This document shows, in pieces, positions 52,751 through 61,025 of a stretch of DNA of 64,000 nt. A program made the translations under genes and the position numbers. Location of the stretch: positions 1,054,001 to 1,118,000 of the forward strand of contig NZ_JABANC010000001.1 in the NCBI RefSeq assembly GCF_012931685.1. The letters run 5' to 3'. The stretch is from Hanstruepera ponticola. Its GTDB lineage: Bacteria > Bacteroidota > Bacteroidia > Flavobacteriales > Flavobacteriaceae. Below the pieces are notes generated by a model that saw only the letters and a list, made by a program, of their open reading frames with translations, made no database searches and was not told the origin of the DNA. Numbering within the stretch: the first letter of the stretch is position 1; each line of letters opens with the position of its first letter.

Positions 52751-53107
52751 ATGAAAAATTTACTGAAATTAGAAGAACTCGCTATGTTTGGTTTGGGGAT
52801 TCTCGCTTTTAATCAATTACATTATGCTTGGTGGTGGTTTATTGTGTTGTTGCTAACGCCAGATATTGGAATGCTAGGTTATCTCGTCAATCCAAAATTT
52901 GGAGCAGTGACGTACAATTTATTTCACCATAAAGGATTAGCTGTTGTGATTTACATTATAGGAATTGTATGTAACGATACCGTGTTACAATTAATAGGAA
53001 TAATAGTATTTTCACATGCTTGCATGGATAGAATTTTTGGTTATGGTTTAAAATATAAGTCTTCTTTTAAAGACACACATCTAGGGAAAATAGGTGTTAA
53101 AGAATAA
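52751..53107 (+). CDS. DUF4260 membrane protein
   Basis: The 118-residue protein has four short membrane helices and the family pattern LLKLEELAMFGLGILAF, WWWFIVLLLTPDIGMLGYLVNP, SHACMDRIFGYGLKY. The function is unknown. It starts one base after the cyclase stop, the last gene of the operon. Confidence 0.88.
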   Translation: MKNLLKLEELAMFGLGILAFNQLHYAWWWFIVLLLTPDIGMLGYLVNPKFGAVTYNLFHHKGLAVVIYIIGIVCNDTVLQLIGIIVFSHACMDRIFGYGLKYKSSFKDTHLGKIGVKE

Positions 53108-53131
53108 AATTTTAAAACTAAATAATGATAT

Positions 53132-53494
53132 ATGAATATCGACAACATTAGAGATTATTGTTTAGCAAAACAGCAAGTAACCGAACATTTTCCTTTTGAT
53201 GACAATGTTTTAGTATTTAAAGTTGCGAATAAAATGTTTCTACTTACCGGTTTAGATACATGGGAAAAGGGTGAAGCTGCTATAAATTTGAAATGCGATC
53301 CTGAGTATGCATTAGAATTACGTGAGCAATATGAAAGTGTCGAGCCAGGTTACCACATGAGTAAAAAACACTGGAATACTATTAGATTATTCAAAGGCGA
53401 ATTAGATTGGAACTTTACCAAGCAATTAATTGACCAATCATACGATTTAATTGTAAAGTCTTTGCCCAAAAAAGTGCGTGATACGTTTCAGTAA
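53132..53494 (+). CDS. MmcQ/YjbR family protein
   Basis: The 120-residue protein has the YjbR pattern YCLAKQQVTEHFPFDDNVLVFKV, AINLKCDPE, and GYHMSKKHWNTI. Members are small DNA-binding-like proteins of unclear function. It begins 24 bases after the DUF4260 gene. Confidence 0.88.
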   Translation: MNIDNIRDYCLAKQQVTEHFPFDDNVLVFKVANKMFLLTGLDTWEKGEAAINLKCDPEYALELREQYESVEPGYHMSKKHWNTIRLFKGELDWNFTKQLIDQSYDLIVKSLPKKVRDTFQ

Positions 53495-53524
53495 AGTAGT
53501 ATGTTTGCAGAATAAATTGAATTT

Positions 53525-54106
53525 ATGAGCGTCTTAAAAATACTTCAAGAAAGAAGCAAGAATACGTGCGAATTATGTTCTTCAACCGAAGGCCTACGGC
53601 AATACACTATTCCACCATCATTAAATGAAAATGTGGCTAACGACATTTTGGTTTGTGAAACGTGTTGTAATCAAATTGAAGGTAACGTAGAAGTAGACCC
53701 TAATCATTGGCGTTGCTTAAATGATAGTATGTGGAGCGAACATGTAGCAGTACAAATTATGGCTTGGCGCATGTTACAACGACTTCGTAATGAAGGCTGG
53801 CCGAAAGATTTATTGGACATGATGTATTTAGATGAAGAAGCATTAGCATTAGCACGTGCAACAGGAGAGCATGAAGATGAATCTGCTAAAATTATTCATC
53901 GCGATATAAATGGCGTAATTCTTGAGAATGGCGACTCAGTTGTGTTAGTTAAAGACTTAAAAGTAAAAGGCTCCAGTATGGTTGCTAAACAGGGTACAGC
54001 TGTAAGAAATATTCGTTTAGATCATGAAAATGCAGAATACATTGAAGGTAAAGTCGATGGACAACAAATTGTAATAATAACAAAATACGTTAAAAAGACT
54101 TCTTAA
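53525..54106 (+). CDS. PhnA-domain zinc-ribbon protein
   Basis: The 193-residue protein has an N-terminal zinc ribbon with CELCSS and CETCCNQ, and the C-terminal PhnA domain with DINGVILENGDSVVLVKDLKVKGSSMVAKQGT. PhnA-type proteins were once linked to phosphonate use, but most lack that context, as here. The extra N-terminal part makes it longer than the ~110-residue classical form. Confidence 0.87.
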   Translation: MSVLKILQERSKNTCELCSSTEGLRQYTIPPSLNENVANDILVCETCCNQIEGNVEVDPNHWRCLNDSMWSEHVAVQIMAWRMLQRLRNEGWPKDLLDMMYLDEEALALARATGEHEDESAKIIHRDINGVILENGDSVVLVKDLKVKGSSMVAKQGTAVRNIRLDHENAEYIEGKVDGQQIVIITKYVKKTS

Positions 54107-54108
54107 AA

Positions 54109-54258
54109 TTATTCTTCGGGTTCATCATTTTTCTTTCTTAAAAATGAAAACCCAAACGGAATCATAAAAAGTAAAAATAAAAACTTGCCAGTTATCAAAC
54201 CATATATTGTGATAATTGCTGCAAGTATCATTAATGTATATTGAGTTTTTGTAGACAT
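54109..54258 (-). CDS. Small membrane protein coupled to the AraC gene (49 aa)
   Basis: The 49-codon frame begins with MSTKTQYTLMILAAIITIYG, contains two short hydrophobic helices and ends RKKNDEPEE. Its ATG overlaps the AraC gene stop by one base (TAATG), so it is read from the same transcript. It is too regular in hydrophobic pattern to be chance, but the function is unknown. Confidence 0.6.
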   Translation of the reverse strand: MSTKTQYTLMILAAIITIYGLITGKFLFLLFMIPFGFSFLRKKNDEPEE

Positions 54259-55100
54259 TAGTTTTGAAGTTTTTTGACTTTTGAAGGGCTCATGTTTTTT
54301 ATAGATTTAAACTGTCGGTTAAAATTTGATATATTATTGAAACCAGAAAGTTCAGCAATTTCGGCAATGGACAAATCACTGTTGGTCTGTAGTAACTTAG
54401 TAGCCTGTTCAATTCTAATGTCGTTTAAAAACTGAATGTAGGTTTTGTTGGTTCGTTTTTTAAAATATTTACAAAAGGCATTTTTGGTCATATTGGCCAC
54501 TTCAGAAATAGTATTTAAATCAATAGAAGTTTTATAATACTTTAAGGTGTACTCAATAACATTTCGCATGCGTTCACCTTCGTTGTCTGAATAGTCTCTG
54601 TTATATACAAACGAAGACAAACTGGAATACTTACAACTTGAGGCCAATTTTAAAATTTCCATCAAGCCTATAAACTGATTGAGTTTAGATTCATGCTCTA
54701 TATTTAAAAATACTTTTCTAATGGCTTTCTGTTTACTTGTCACCTTGAAACCATGTTTACAACGCTTAAAAAATGATTTTAAATCATGCATTTCGGGTAG
54801 ATGAAAAAATGATGACCCAAAGGCATCTTTTGTAAAAAAAAGGGATAGCATATGTGATTCTTTTTCATGATAGTCACTTTTAAATACATGAGGTAAGTTG
54901 CCGTCAATAATCATTATGTCTCCACTTTGATAGTGGTTTATGGTGTCACCAATTATTAAAGACCCTTCACCAGAAACAATATAGCTAATTTGAATCTCTA
55001 CATGTTGGTGTAGTTTATCGTAAAAGGCCATTTCCTTATCAACTTGATAAACAAAAGCTTCGTTTTGAGGTTTAGTTATTTTAAAAGGAAGCACCTTCAT
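54258..55100 (-). CDS. AraC-family transcriptional regulator
   Basis: The 280-residue protein has an N-terminal cupin domain (about 1-100, HQHVEIQISYIVSGEGSLIIG) and a C-terminal AraC domain (about 180-278) with the second helix-turn-helix SIAEIAELSGFNNISNFNRQFK. It is divergent from the hydroxyproline gene cluster, 131 bases apart, and is its obvious regulator. The effector is likely hydroxyproline or an intermediate (inference). Confidence 0.92.
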   Translation of the reverse strand: MKVLPFKITKPQNEAFVYQVDKEMAFYDKLHQHVEIQISYIVSGEGSLIIGDTINHYQSGDIMIIDGNLPHVFKSDYHEKESHMLSLFFTKDAFGSSFFHLPEMHDLKSFFKRCKHGFKVTSKQKAIRKVFLNIEHESKLNQFIGLMEILKLASSCKYSSLSSFVYNRDYSDNEGERMRNVIEYTLKYYKTSIDLNTISEVANMTKNAFCKYFKKRTNKTYIQFLNDIRIEQATKLLQTNSDLSIAEIAELSGFNNISNFNRQFKSIKNMSPSKVKKLQN

Positions 55101-55182
55101 ATTGATAAAATAATATTCAAAAAAATAAAGATATGTAAATACATGGATAATATAGTATCTAAATCGGATAAATGCCTATTAA

Positions 55183-55210
55183 TTGCATTTGGGAATCTAA
55201 AGTAATTTTA
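55183..55210 (+). promoter_or_regulatory. Candidate promoter of the hydroxyproline operon
   Basis: TTG at 55183-55185 and TAATTTTA at 55203-55210, spaced 17 bases, lie 22 bases before the start of the deaminase-like gene. The -7 box is imperfect. Confidence 0.35.
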
Positions 55211-55231
55211 CAGATGTAAATAAATTAGATT

Positions 55232-56146
55232 ATGAGTATTCAATGGAAAGGCGTTATGCCAGCAGTAACTACTAAATTCACAGATAATGATGAATTGGAT
55301 TTTGATATGTTTGAAGTCAATATTAAAGCGCAATTAATGGCTGGTGTACACGGTATTGTTCTAGGTGGTACACTTGGTGAAGCCAGTACTTTATTAGATG
55401 AAGAAAAGCGCGAACTCACCAAATTTACTGTAGATTTGGTAAAAGAAACCGTGCCTGTTTTAATAAATATTGCAGAGCAATCTACAAAAGCTGCAATTGC
55501 TGCGGCTCAAAAAGCGGAAGATGATGGGGCCAAAGGTTTAATGATGTTGCCACCAATGCGCTACAAATCTGGCGATCGTGAAACGGTAGAGTATTTTAAA
55601 ACAGTTGCAAACAGTACATCACTTCCAATTATGGTTTATAATAATCCCGTTGATTATAAAGTTGAAGTGACATTAAAAATGTTCGATGAATTGTTGAAGT
55701 GTGATAACATTGAAGCGGTAAAAGAATCAACACGAGATATTTCCAATGTTACTCGAATTATAAACCGATTTGGTGACCGACTCAAAATTATGACAGGTGT
55801 GGATACCTTGGCGCTAGAAAGTTTGCTAATGGGTGCAGATGGCTGGATAGCCGGTCTCGTTTGTGCATTCCCAAAGGAAACGGTTGCCATTTATGAACTT
55901 CAAAAAGCAGGTAGAATTCAAGAAGCATTGGAAATTTATCGCTGGTTTTTGCCGTTGTTGGAGTTAGATATAAACCCTAAATTAGTACAGAATATAAAAT
56001 TGGCTGAAGTGGCAACAGGAATAGGTTCAGAAAACGTAAGAGCACCTCGATTAATTTTACATGGTGAGGAGCGTAAACATGTTTTAGCTGTAATTGCCAA
56101 GAGCATGCGTACAAGGCCAACCTTGCCAGATTATAAAAATTTATAG
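55232..56146 (+). CDS. DapA-family lyase, probable 1-pyrroline-4-hydroxy-2-carboxylate deaminase
   Basis: The 304-residue class I aldolase-type protein shows GGTLGEASTL, MVYNNPVDYKVEV (tyrosine) and the Schiff-base lysine in IEAVKESTRDIS. General family members are dihydrodipicolinate synthases, but here it stands with a hydroxyproline epimerase, a D-amino acid dehydrogenase and a semialdehyde dehydrogenase. The expected reaction is deamination and dehydration of 1-pyrroline-4-hydroxy-2-carboxylate to 2-oxoglutarate semialdehyde. Specificity rests on context. Confidence 0.87.
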   Translation: MSIQWKGVMPAVTTKFTDNDELDFDMFEVNIKAQLMAGVHGIVLGGTLGEASTLLDEEKRELTKFTVDLVKETVPVLINIAEQSTKAAIAAAQKAEDDGAKGLMMLPPMRYKSGDRETVEYFKTVANSTSLPIMVYNNPVDYKVEVTLKMFDELLKCDNIEAVKESTRDISNVTRIINRFGDRLKIMTGVDTLALESLLMGADGWIAGLVCAFPKETVAIYELQKAGRIQEALEIYRWFLPLLELDINPKLVQNIKLAEVATGIGSENVRAPRLILHGEERKHVLAVIAKSMRTRPTLPDYKNL

Positions 56147-56152
56147 AGTTAT

Positions 56153-56182
56153 GTCATGCTGAACTTGTTTCAGTATCTCATC
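56153..56182 (+). repeat. REP-like palindromic element
   Basis: The element starts GTCATGCTGAAC and has a stem of ATGCTGAA with TTCAGTAT (one G-T pair) around a five-base loop. It lies between the deaminase and DUF1272 genes. I recall near-identical sequences in many flavobacterial genomes; there is only one copy in this window. Confidence 0.55.
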
Positions 56183-56193
56183 AGAAAAAACAG

Positions 56194-56460
56194 ATGTTAG
56201 AAATTAGACCAACATGTGAACATTGTAATAAGTCATTGCCTTTTGATTCTCAAGAAGCAATGATTTGTACGTTTGAATGCACTTTTTGTAAAAACTGTGT
56301 CGAGACTATTTTGCAACGGGTTTGTCCAAATTGTGGAGGCGGTTTTGAAAAACGACCCATCAGACCGGTTGAATTATTGGATAAATATCCAGTATCAACA
56401 AAAATCATTCATAAGCCAGTAGATTTAAAACAGCATCAGGAAAGAATTAATAGGAAATGA
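56194..56460 (+). CDS. DUF1272 zinc-binding protein
   Basis: The 88-residue protein holds the DUF1272 pattern CEHCNKSLP, CTFECTFCKNC and CPNCGGG, that is eight cysteines that can bind two zinc ions. The C-terminal part is charged. It overlaps the start of the dehydrogenase gene by four bases, so it is coexpressed with the hydroxyproline genes, but no role in that pathway is known. Confidence 0.88.
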   Translation: MLEIRPTCEHCNKSLPFDSQEAMICTFECTFCKNCVETILQRVCPNCGGGFEKRPIRPVELLDKYPVSTKIIHKPVDLKQHQERINRK

Positions 56461-58040
56461 TAACAGGAAAAAATTATATAGGAAATAAGCTATCAGCAAA
56501 GGGATCTAAAACGTATAATACGTTTAACCCCTTGTTGAATTTTGAAAACGAATATGTTTATATTGAAGCAACTTCGGAAGAAATTGATGAAGCGGTAGAA
56601 ATGGCATCAAAGGCATTTAAAACGTATAGAACAATAAATGGAAAACGCAAAGCAGCATTTTTAAATGCTATTGCAGATGAAATTTTAGCTTTAGACGATA
56701 TTCTTATTCAAACCTATTGTTCGGAAACAGGATTGCCAGAAGGTAGAGCAAAAGGTGAACGAGGACGAACCGTAGGTCAACTGCGCATGTTTGCCGATTT
56801 AGTTGCGGAGGGTTCATGGGTAGATGCAACAATTGATACAGCTCAACCTAGTCGTGAGCCCTTACCAAAATCAGATATTCGTAAAATGCTTATTCCTTTG
56901 GGGCCAGTTGTGGTTTTTGGAGCGAGTAATTTCCCGTTAGCTTATTCAACGGCTGGAGGAGATACTGCCGCAGCATTAGCATCTGGGTGTCCAGTAATTG
57001 TAAAATCGCATCCAATGCATGCCGGGACAGGTGAATTGGTGTCCTCGGCAATAATTAAAGCGGCTGAAAGAACAAATATGCCAAACGGCGTATTTTCAAA
57101 TTTAAACAGTTCGGGAATTGAAGTGGGCACGCAACTTGTAAACCATCCAAAAGTAAAGGCTGTTGGATTTACTGGCAGCATAAAAGGAGGTAGAGCATTA
57201 TATAATTTAGCGGCACAGCGTGATGAACCTATTCCTGTTTTTGCTGAAATGGGTAGTATTAATCCGGTTCTAATTTTACCAGAAGCCCTAAAAAACAGAA
57301 ACGAAAGTATAGCAAAAACGTATGCAAACTCCATTACATTAGGGACAGGACAATTTTGTACAAATCCTGGGCTCATTCTTGGAATTAAAGGAGAGCACCT
57401 AACTAAATTCATGGTTAAATTATCTGAAGAAATTGTAAAAATTGATCCGTCTTGTATGCTGCATCCTAATATAGCTCAAGCATTCCATAACGGAAGAAGT
57501 CAGGCCATAGAACAAAATGATTTACAGGTTGTTGCAGAATATCGAAATGAGGTAAAAAATAACTTTGCTCGACAGACACTAACCAATGTTTCTGGTGATA
57601 CTTTTTTAAAGAATCCAACTTTACATCAAGAGGTTTTTGGACCATATTCCTTAATTGTTGAATGTGATAATACAGAACAGTTAGAAGAAATTGTTTCAAA
57701 ATTAGAAGGACAGTTAACAGGTACTGTAATTGCTGATAATGGTGAGGTATCTCATTATTCTCAAGTAATTTCAGCTTTACAAAATCGCGTCGGGCGTATT
57801 ATTTATAATGGTGTACCAACTGGTGTTGAGGTATGTCCTTCAATGACTCATGGTGGTCCATATCCTGCGTCTACAGATAGTCGTTTTACTGCGGTGGGAA
57901 TACATTCTATAAAACGTTGGGTGCGCCCATTTAGCTATCAAGATTGGCCAAATACATTATTGCCCGATGAATTAAAAAACGAAAACCCCTTAGGTATTTC
58001 TAGGTTAGTTGACGGCAAACAAACACTTGAAAAGCTCTAA
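56457..58040 (+). CDS. Probable 2-oxoglutarate semialdehyde dehydrogenase (NADP+)
   Basis: The 527-residue aldehyde dehydrogenase has the FGASNFPLAYSTAGGDTA cofactor loop, the base region PVFAEMGSINPV and the catalytic cysteine in TGQFCTNPG near residue 300. The length and TAGGDTAAALA pattern fit the KGSADH subfamily that ends hydroxyproline and pentose acid routes. Together with its neighbours it would produce 2-oxoglutarate. Confidence 0.9.
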   Translation: MITGKNYIGNKLSAKGSKTYNTFNPLLNFENEYVYIEATSEEIDEAVEMASKAFKTYRTINGKRKAAFLNAIADEILALDDILIQTYCSETGLPEGRAKGERGRTVGQLRMFADLVAEGSWVDATIDTAQPSREPLPKSDIRKMLIPLGPVVVFGASNFPLAYSTAGGDTAAALASGCPVIVKSHPMHAGTGELVSSAIIKAAERTNMPNGVFSNLNSSGIEVGTQLVNHPKVKAVGFTGSIKGGRALYNLAAQRDEPIPVFAEMGSINPVLILPEALKNRNESIAKTYANSITLGTGQFCTNPGLILGIKGEHLTKFMVKLSEEIVKIDPSCMLHPNIAQAFHNGRSQAIEQNDLQVVAEYRNEVKNNFARQTLTNVSGDTFLKNPTLHQEVFGPYSLIVECDNTEQLEEIVSKLEGQLTGTVIADNGEVSHYSQVISALQNRVGRIIYNGVPTGVEVCPSMTHGGPYPASTDSRFTAVGIHSIKRWVRPFSYQDWPNTLLPDELKNENPLGISRLVDGKQTLEKL

Positions 58041-58043
58041 TTT

Positions 58044-59054
58044 ATGCCAAAGTCAACTTTCGTTTGCATTGATGCGCATACTTGTGGTAATCCAGTGCGG
58101 GTTATAAAAGAAGGTGGACCAAATCTTGTTGGTAAAACGATGAGTGAAAAACGTCAACATTTTTTAAAAGAATTCGATTGGATTAGAAAAGGCCTCATGT
58201 TTGAACCTCGAGGTCATGATATGATGAGTGGTAGTATTTTGTTTCCACCTCACCATCCAGAAAATGATTTTGCTATTTTATTTATTGAAACTTCAGGATG
58301 TTTGCCTATGTGTGGTCATGGTACTATTGGAACCATAACTATTGCAATAGAAGAGGGTTTAGTTACCCCAAAAATTCCAGGAAAAATTAGAATGGAAGCT
58401 CCAGCTGGGTTGGTGGAAATTGAATATCAACAAACAAACAATAAGGTCGATTGGGTAAAGCTTATCAATGTTAAAAGTTATTTGGCTGCTGAAAACCTTC
58501 AGATTGATTGCCCTGAATTGGGAAAAATTACGTTTGACGTAGCATATGGCGGAAATTATTACGCCATTGTAGATCCTCAAATAAATTTTTCGGGAGTTCA
58601 AGATTTTACAGCTTCAAAAATCATTCAGTACTCACAAGTTTTAAGACAACGAATCAACGAAAAGTATCCGAATGTATTCATTCACCCAGAAAATGAAACT
58701 ATAAAGGATGTCACACACGTGCTCTGGACAGGAACTCCAATTGATTCGACATCATCTGGAAGAAATGCTGTTTTTTACGGTGATAAAGCTATTGACAGAA
58801 GTCCATGTGGCACCGGAACTTCTGCACGAATGGCTCAATTATATGCCAAAGGAAAATTACATATTGGAGAAGAATTTGTTCATGAGAGTTTCATTGGGAG
58901 TAAGTTTGTTGGAAAAGTTGAATCAGAAACTCAAATTGATGGTAAAAAAGCCATTATTCCGAGTATAAAAGGTTGGGCAAAAATTTATGGACAAAACACG
59001 ATAACAATAGATACAGAAGATGATCCCTATGCATTAGGATTTCAAGTTATTTAA
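58044..59054 (+). CDS. 4-hydroxyproline 2-epimerase
   Basis: The 336-residue protein is a member of the proline racemase family. It has catalytic cysteines in MCGHGTIG (near 92) and DRSPCGTGTSA (near 255), as required for two-base epimerases. It converts trans-4-hydroxy-L-proline to cis-4-hydroxy-D-proline, the first step of the pathway. The dehydratase variant with threonine instead of the first cysteine is excluded. It starts three bases after the dehydrogenase gene. Confidence 0.9.
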   Translation: MPKSTFVCIDAHTCGNPVRVIKEGGPNLVGKTMSEKRQHFLKEFDWIRKGLMFEPRGHDMMSGSILFPPHHPENDFAILFIETSGCLPMCGHGTIGTITIAIEEGLVTPKIPGKIRMEAPAGLVEIEYQQTNNKVDWVKLINVKSYLAAENLQIDCPELGKITFDVAYGGNYYAIVDPQINFSGVQDFTASKIIQYSQVLRQRINEKYPNVFIHPENETIKDVTHVLWTGTPIDSTSSGRNAVFYGDKAIDRSPCGTGTSARMAQLYAKGKLHIGEEFVHESFIGSKFVGKVESETQIDGKKAIIPSIKGWAKIYGQNTITIDTEDDPYALGFQVI

Positions 59055-59065
59055 TAATGAGATAT

Positions 59066-59145
59066 TGAAACAATGAAACAATGAAACAATGAAGCAATGA
59101 TAGAATGAAGCAATGATAGAATGAAATAATGAAGCGATGATATAA
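59066..59145 (+). repeat. Array of ten 8-bp repeats, left of the four-helix-bundle gene
   Basis: Ten 8-bp units run without gaps: TGAAACAA three times, then TGAAGCAA, TGATAGAA, TGAAGCAA, TGATAGAA, TGAAATAA, TGAAGCGA and TGATATAA. In another phase each unit begins AATG. The array lies between the epimerase and the four-helix-bundle gene. Confidence 0.9.
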
Positions 59146-59161
59146 TTAATGATTAAACGAT

Positions 59162-59524
59162 ATGGATAAATCGGAGTTTGTTGAATATTTGAAGGATAGA
59201 ACCAAGAAATTAGCTGTAGATATTGTGTTGTTTTATAAGAATCTTGACAAATGTGAGACTAGTAGAGTAATGGGAAGACAATTAATTCGGTCGGCCACAT
59301 CAACAGCGGCAAATTATAGGGCAGCTTGTATTTCAAGATCCCAAAAAGAGTTTTTTTCTAAAATGTCAATCGTGGTTGAAGAAGCCGATGAAACATTATT
59401 TTGGTTGGAAATGTTTAGAGATACGGAGTTTGTTTCAGATAAAGAATTAAAACCTTTAATGGAAGAAGCTCTTGAGATTCTTAAGATTGTTTCAAAAGCT
59501 AGAAAAAATGCTGGTGCCAATTGA
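59162..59524 (+). CDS. Four-helix-bundle protein (23S rRNA intervening-sequence type)
   Basis: The 120-residue all-helical protein matches the S23/IVP family: FVEYLKDRTKKLAVDIVLFYKNL, QLIRSATSTAANYRAACIS and KMSIVVEEADETLFWLEM. Members are encoded in intervening sequences of 23S rRNA genes and at other sites, and are related to the accessory protein of diversity-generating retroelements. No reverse transcriptase or variable repeat is in the window. It interrupts the hydroxyproline cluster and is framed by inverted 8-bp repeat arrays. Confidence 0.88.
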   Translation: MDKSEFVEYLKDRTKKLAVDIVLFYKNLDKCETSRVMGRQLIRSATSTAANYRAACISRSQKEFFSKMSIVVEEADETLFWLEMFRDTEFVSDKELKPLMEEALEILKIVSKARKNAGAN

Positions 59525-59543
59525 AAAACTATTGATCTGTCAT

Positions 59544-59603
59544 GTCATTAAATCATTAATACATTAAATCATTAACACATTGTTTAATTAACACATTATC
59601 TCA
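59544..59603 (-). repeat. 8-bp-period array right of the four-helix-bundle gene (inverted)
   Basis: Units such as GTCATTAA, ATCATTAA, TACATTAA, ATCATTAA follow in 8-bp steps and then degenerate up to the next start codon. On the minus strand the units begin AATG, the same phase as the left array, so the two arrays are inverted relative to each other. Confidence 0.8.
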
Positions 59604-60848
59604 ATGAAAAACTGTATTATAATTGGTGGAGGTATAATAGGTTTATGTTCAGCTTATTATTTGAATAAAGCAGGATTTGAGGTTACTGTAGTTGATCAAT
59701 CTAATATGGATTCGGGGGCTTCTTATGTTAATGCAGGATACTTGTCTCCCAGTCATTTTATTCCCTTGGCCTCTCCGGGTGTCATGAAAAAAGGCTTGAA
59801 ATGGATGTTTGATGCATCTAGTCCTTTTTATATGAAACCTAGATTAAATTCAGATTTCTTGAAATGGGTATTGGCATTCAACAAATCTTGCAATATCAAG
59901 CATGTTGAAAAATCGATACCTGCCATAAAACAGATCACGTTATTATCTCAATCTCTATATGACGAAATTAAGCGAGATGAGCATTTTACATTTCATTTGG
60001 AAAAAAAAGGTTTGATAATGCTTTGTCAAACCGAAAAAATGCTTGAAGAGGAAGTCAAAATAGCCGAGGTTGCCCAATTGGAAGGTTTAGATGCCCGAGA
60101 GATTAACTTATCTGAATTAAAGGAGTTAGAGCCTCATATTAATATAAATGCTCTAGGTGCTACCTATTACGGCTGTGACTCCCATTCCACACCTCACGAG
60201 TTTATGTCTGAAATGAAATCTTGGCTAATAAGTCATGGTGTGACAATTTCACAAAATGAACGCGTTGAAGATTTGGAAATAATAAATACTAAAATTCAAT
60301 CTGTAAAAACGAATAGACGCAAGCTAAAAGCAGACGAAATAGTTTTAGCAGCTGGTTCATGGAGTCATATATTGAGTAAAAAATTGGGGATTAATTTGTT
60401 GTTACAAGCAGGAAAAGGATATCGAATAAACTCATTTAAGAGTACACATGTATCTCGACCAGCAATTTTAGCAGAAGCTAAAGTGGCCGTAACCCCTATG
60501 AATGGATTTACACGTTTTGCAGGAACTATGGAGATAGCAGGTATAAATGGTAAAATAAATGCGGTTCGAGTTGAAGCAATAGCCAATGCTGTGACAAAAT
60601 ATTACCCAGATATTCAAATTTCAAATGAAGAAAAAGGTGAAGCGACCTCGGGATTACGACCTGTTTCTCCAGATGGACTACCTTATATTGGTAAATCTTT
60701 AAAATGTAAAAACTTAATTATTGCAACAGGTCATGCCATGATGGGTTGGAGTATGGGAACAGCAACAGGCAAACTGGTATCAGAAATAATATTGGATAAA
60801 AAAGCATCAATTTCAATTGAAGCATTTCACCCGGACAGAAAATTTTAG
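59604..60848 (+). CDS. FAD-dependent D-hydroxyproline dehydrogenase-like oxidoreductase
   Basis: The 414-residue flavoprotein has the FAD motif IIGGGIIGLCSAYYLNKAGFE at the N-terminus and the C-terminal RPVSPDGLPYIGKSL and ATGHAMMGWSMGTATGKL of DadA-like D-amino acid dehydrogenases. With the neighbouring epimerase, oxidation of cis-4-hydroxy-D-proline to 1-pyrroline-4-hydroxy-2-carboxylate is expected. It is the last gene of the cluster. The repeat array reaches to its start codon. Confidence 0.87.
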   Translation: MKNCIIIGGGIIGLCSAYYLNKAGFEVTVVDQSNMDSGASYVNAGYLSPSHFIPLASPGVMKKGLKWMFDASSPFYMKPRLNSDFLKWVLAFNKSCNIKHVEKSIPAIKQITLLSQSLYDEIKRDEHFTFHLEKKGLIMLCQTEKMLEEEVKIAEVAQLEGLDAREINLSELKELEPHININALGATYYGCDSHSTPHEFMSEMKSWLISHGVTISQNERVEDLEIINTKIQSVKTNRRKLKADEIVLAAGSWSHILSKKLGINLLLQAGKGYRINSFKSTHVSRPAILAEAKVAVTPMNGFTRFAGTMEIAGINGKINAVRVEAIANAVTKYYPDIQISNEEKGEATSGLRPVSPDGLPYIGKSLKCKNLIIATGHAMMGWSMGTATGKLVSEIILDKKASISIEAFHPDRKF

Positions 60849-61025
60849 TAAATATTTATCTTCTTGTATTTCATCGATTTTTTAGACATGAATTTTTCAA
60901 TTAACTAGAACTTTTACTGAATATCGATTAGATAATAACAATTTCATTTTCAGCAGTATATTTATACCATTCCCTCACTGATTATTAGCACATTTTTTAT
61001 TGATTAACTATTAAACCATGTGTTC

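Larger units (their letters stand above)
59066..59603. mobile_element. Candidate inserted unit: four-helix-bundle gene between inverted repeat arrays
   Basis: The gene at 59162-59524 is bounded by arrays of 8-bp period on the left (59066-59145) and, in inverted orientation, on the right (59544-59603). The unit sits between two genes of one pathway. No transposase or target duplication is evident, so the mobile nature is an inference from layout. Confidence 0.4.

Noticed and set aside
56942-57412. 156-codon frame on the minus strand
   Set aside because: It lies opposite the conserved core of the aldehyde dehydrogenase gene and shows no protein family pattern.
59162-59524. Diversity-generating retroelement
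   Set aside because: The four-helix-bundle protein is related to the Avd accessory protein, but no reverse transcriptase or template/variable repeat pair is in the window.
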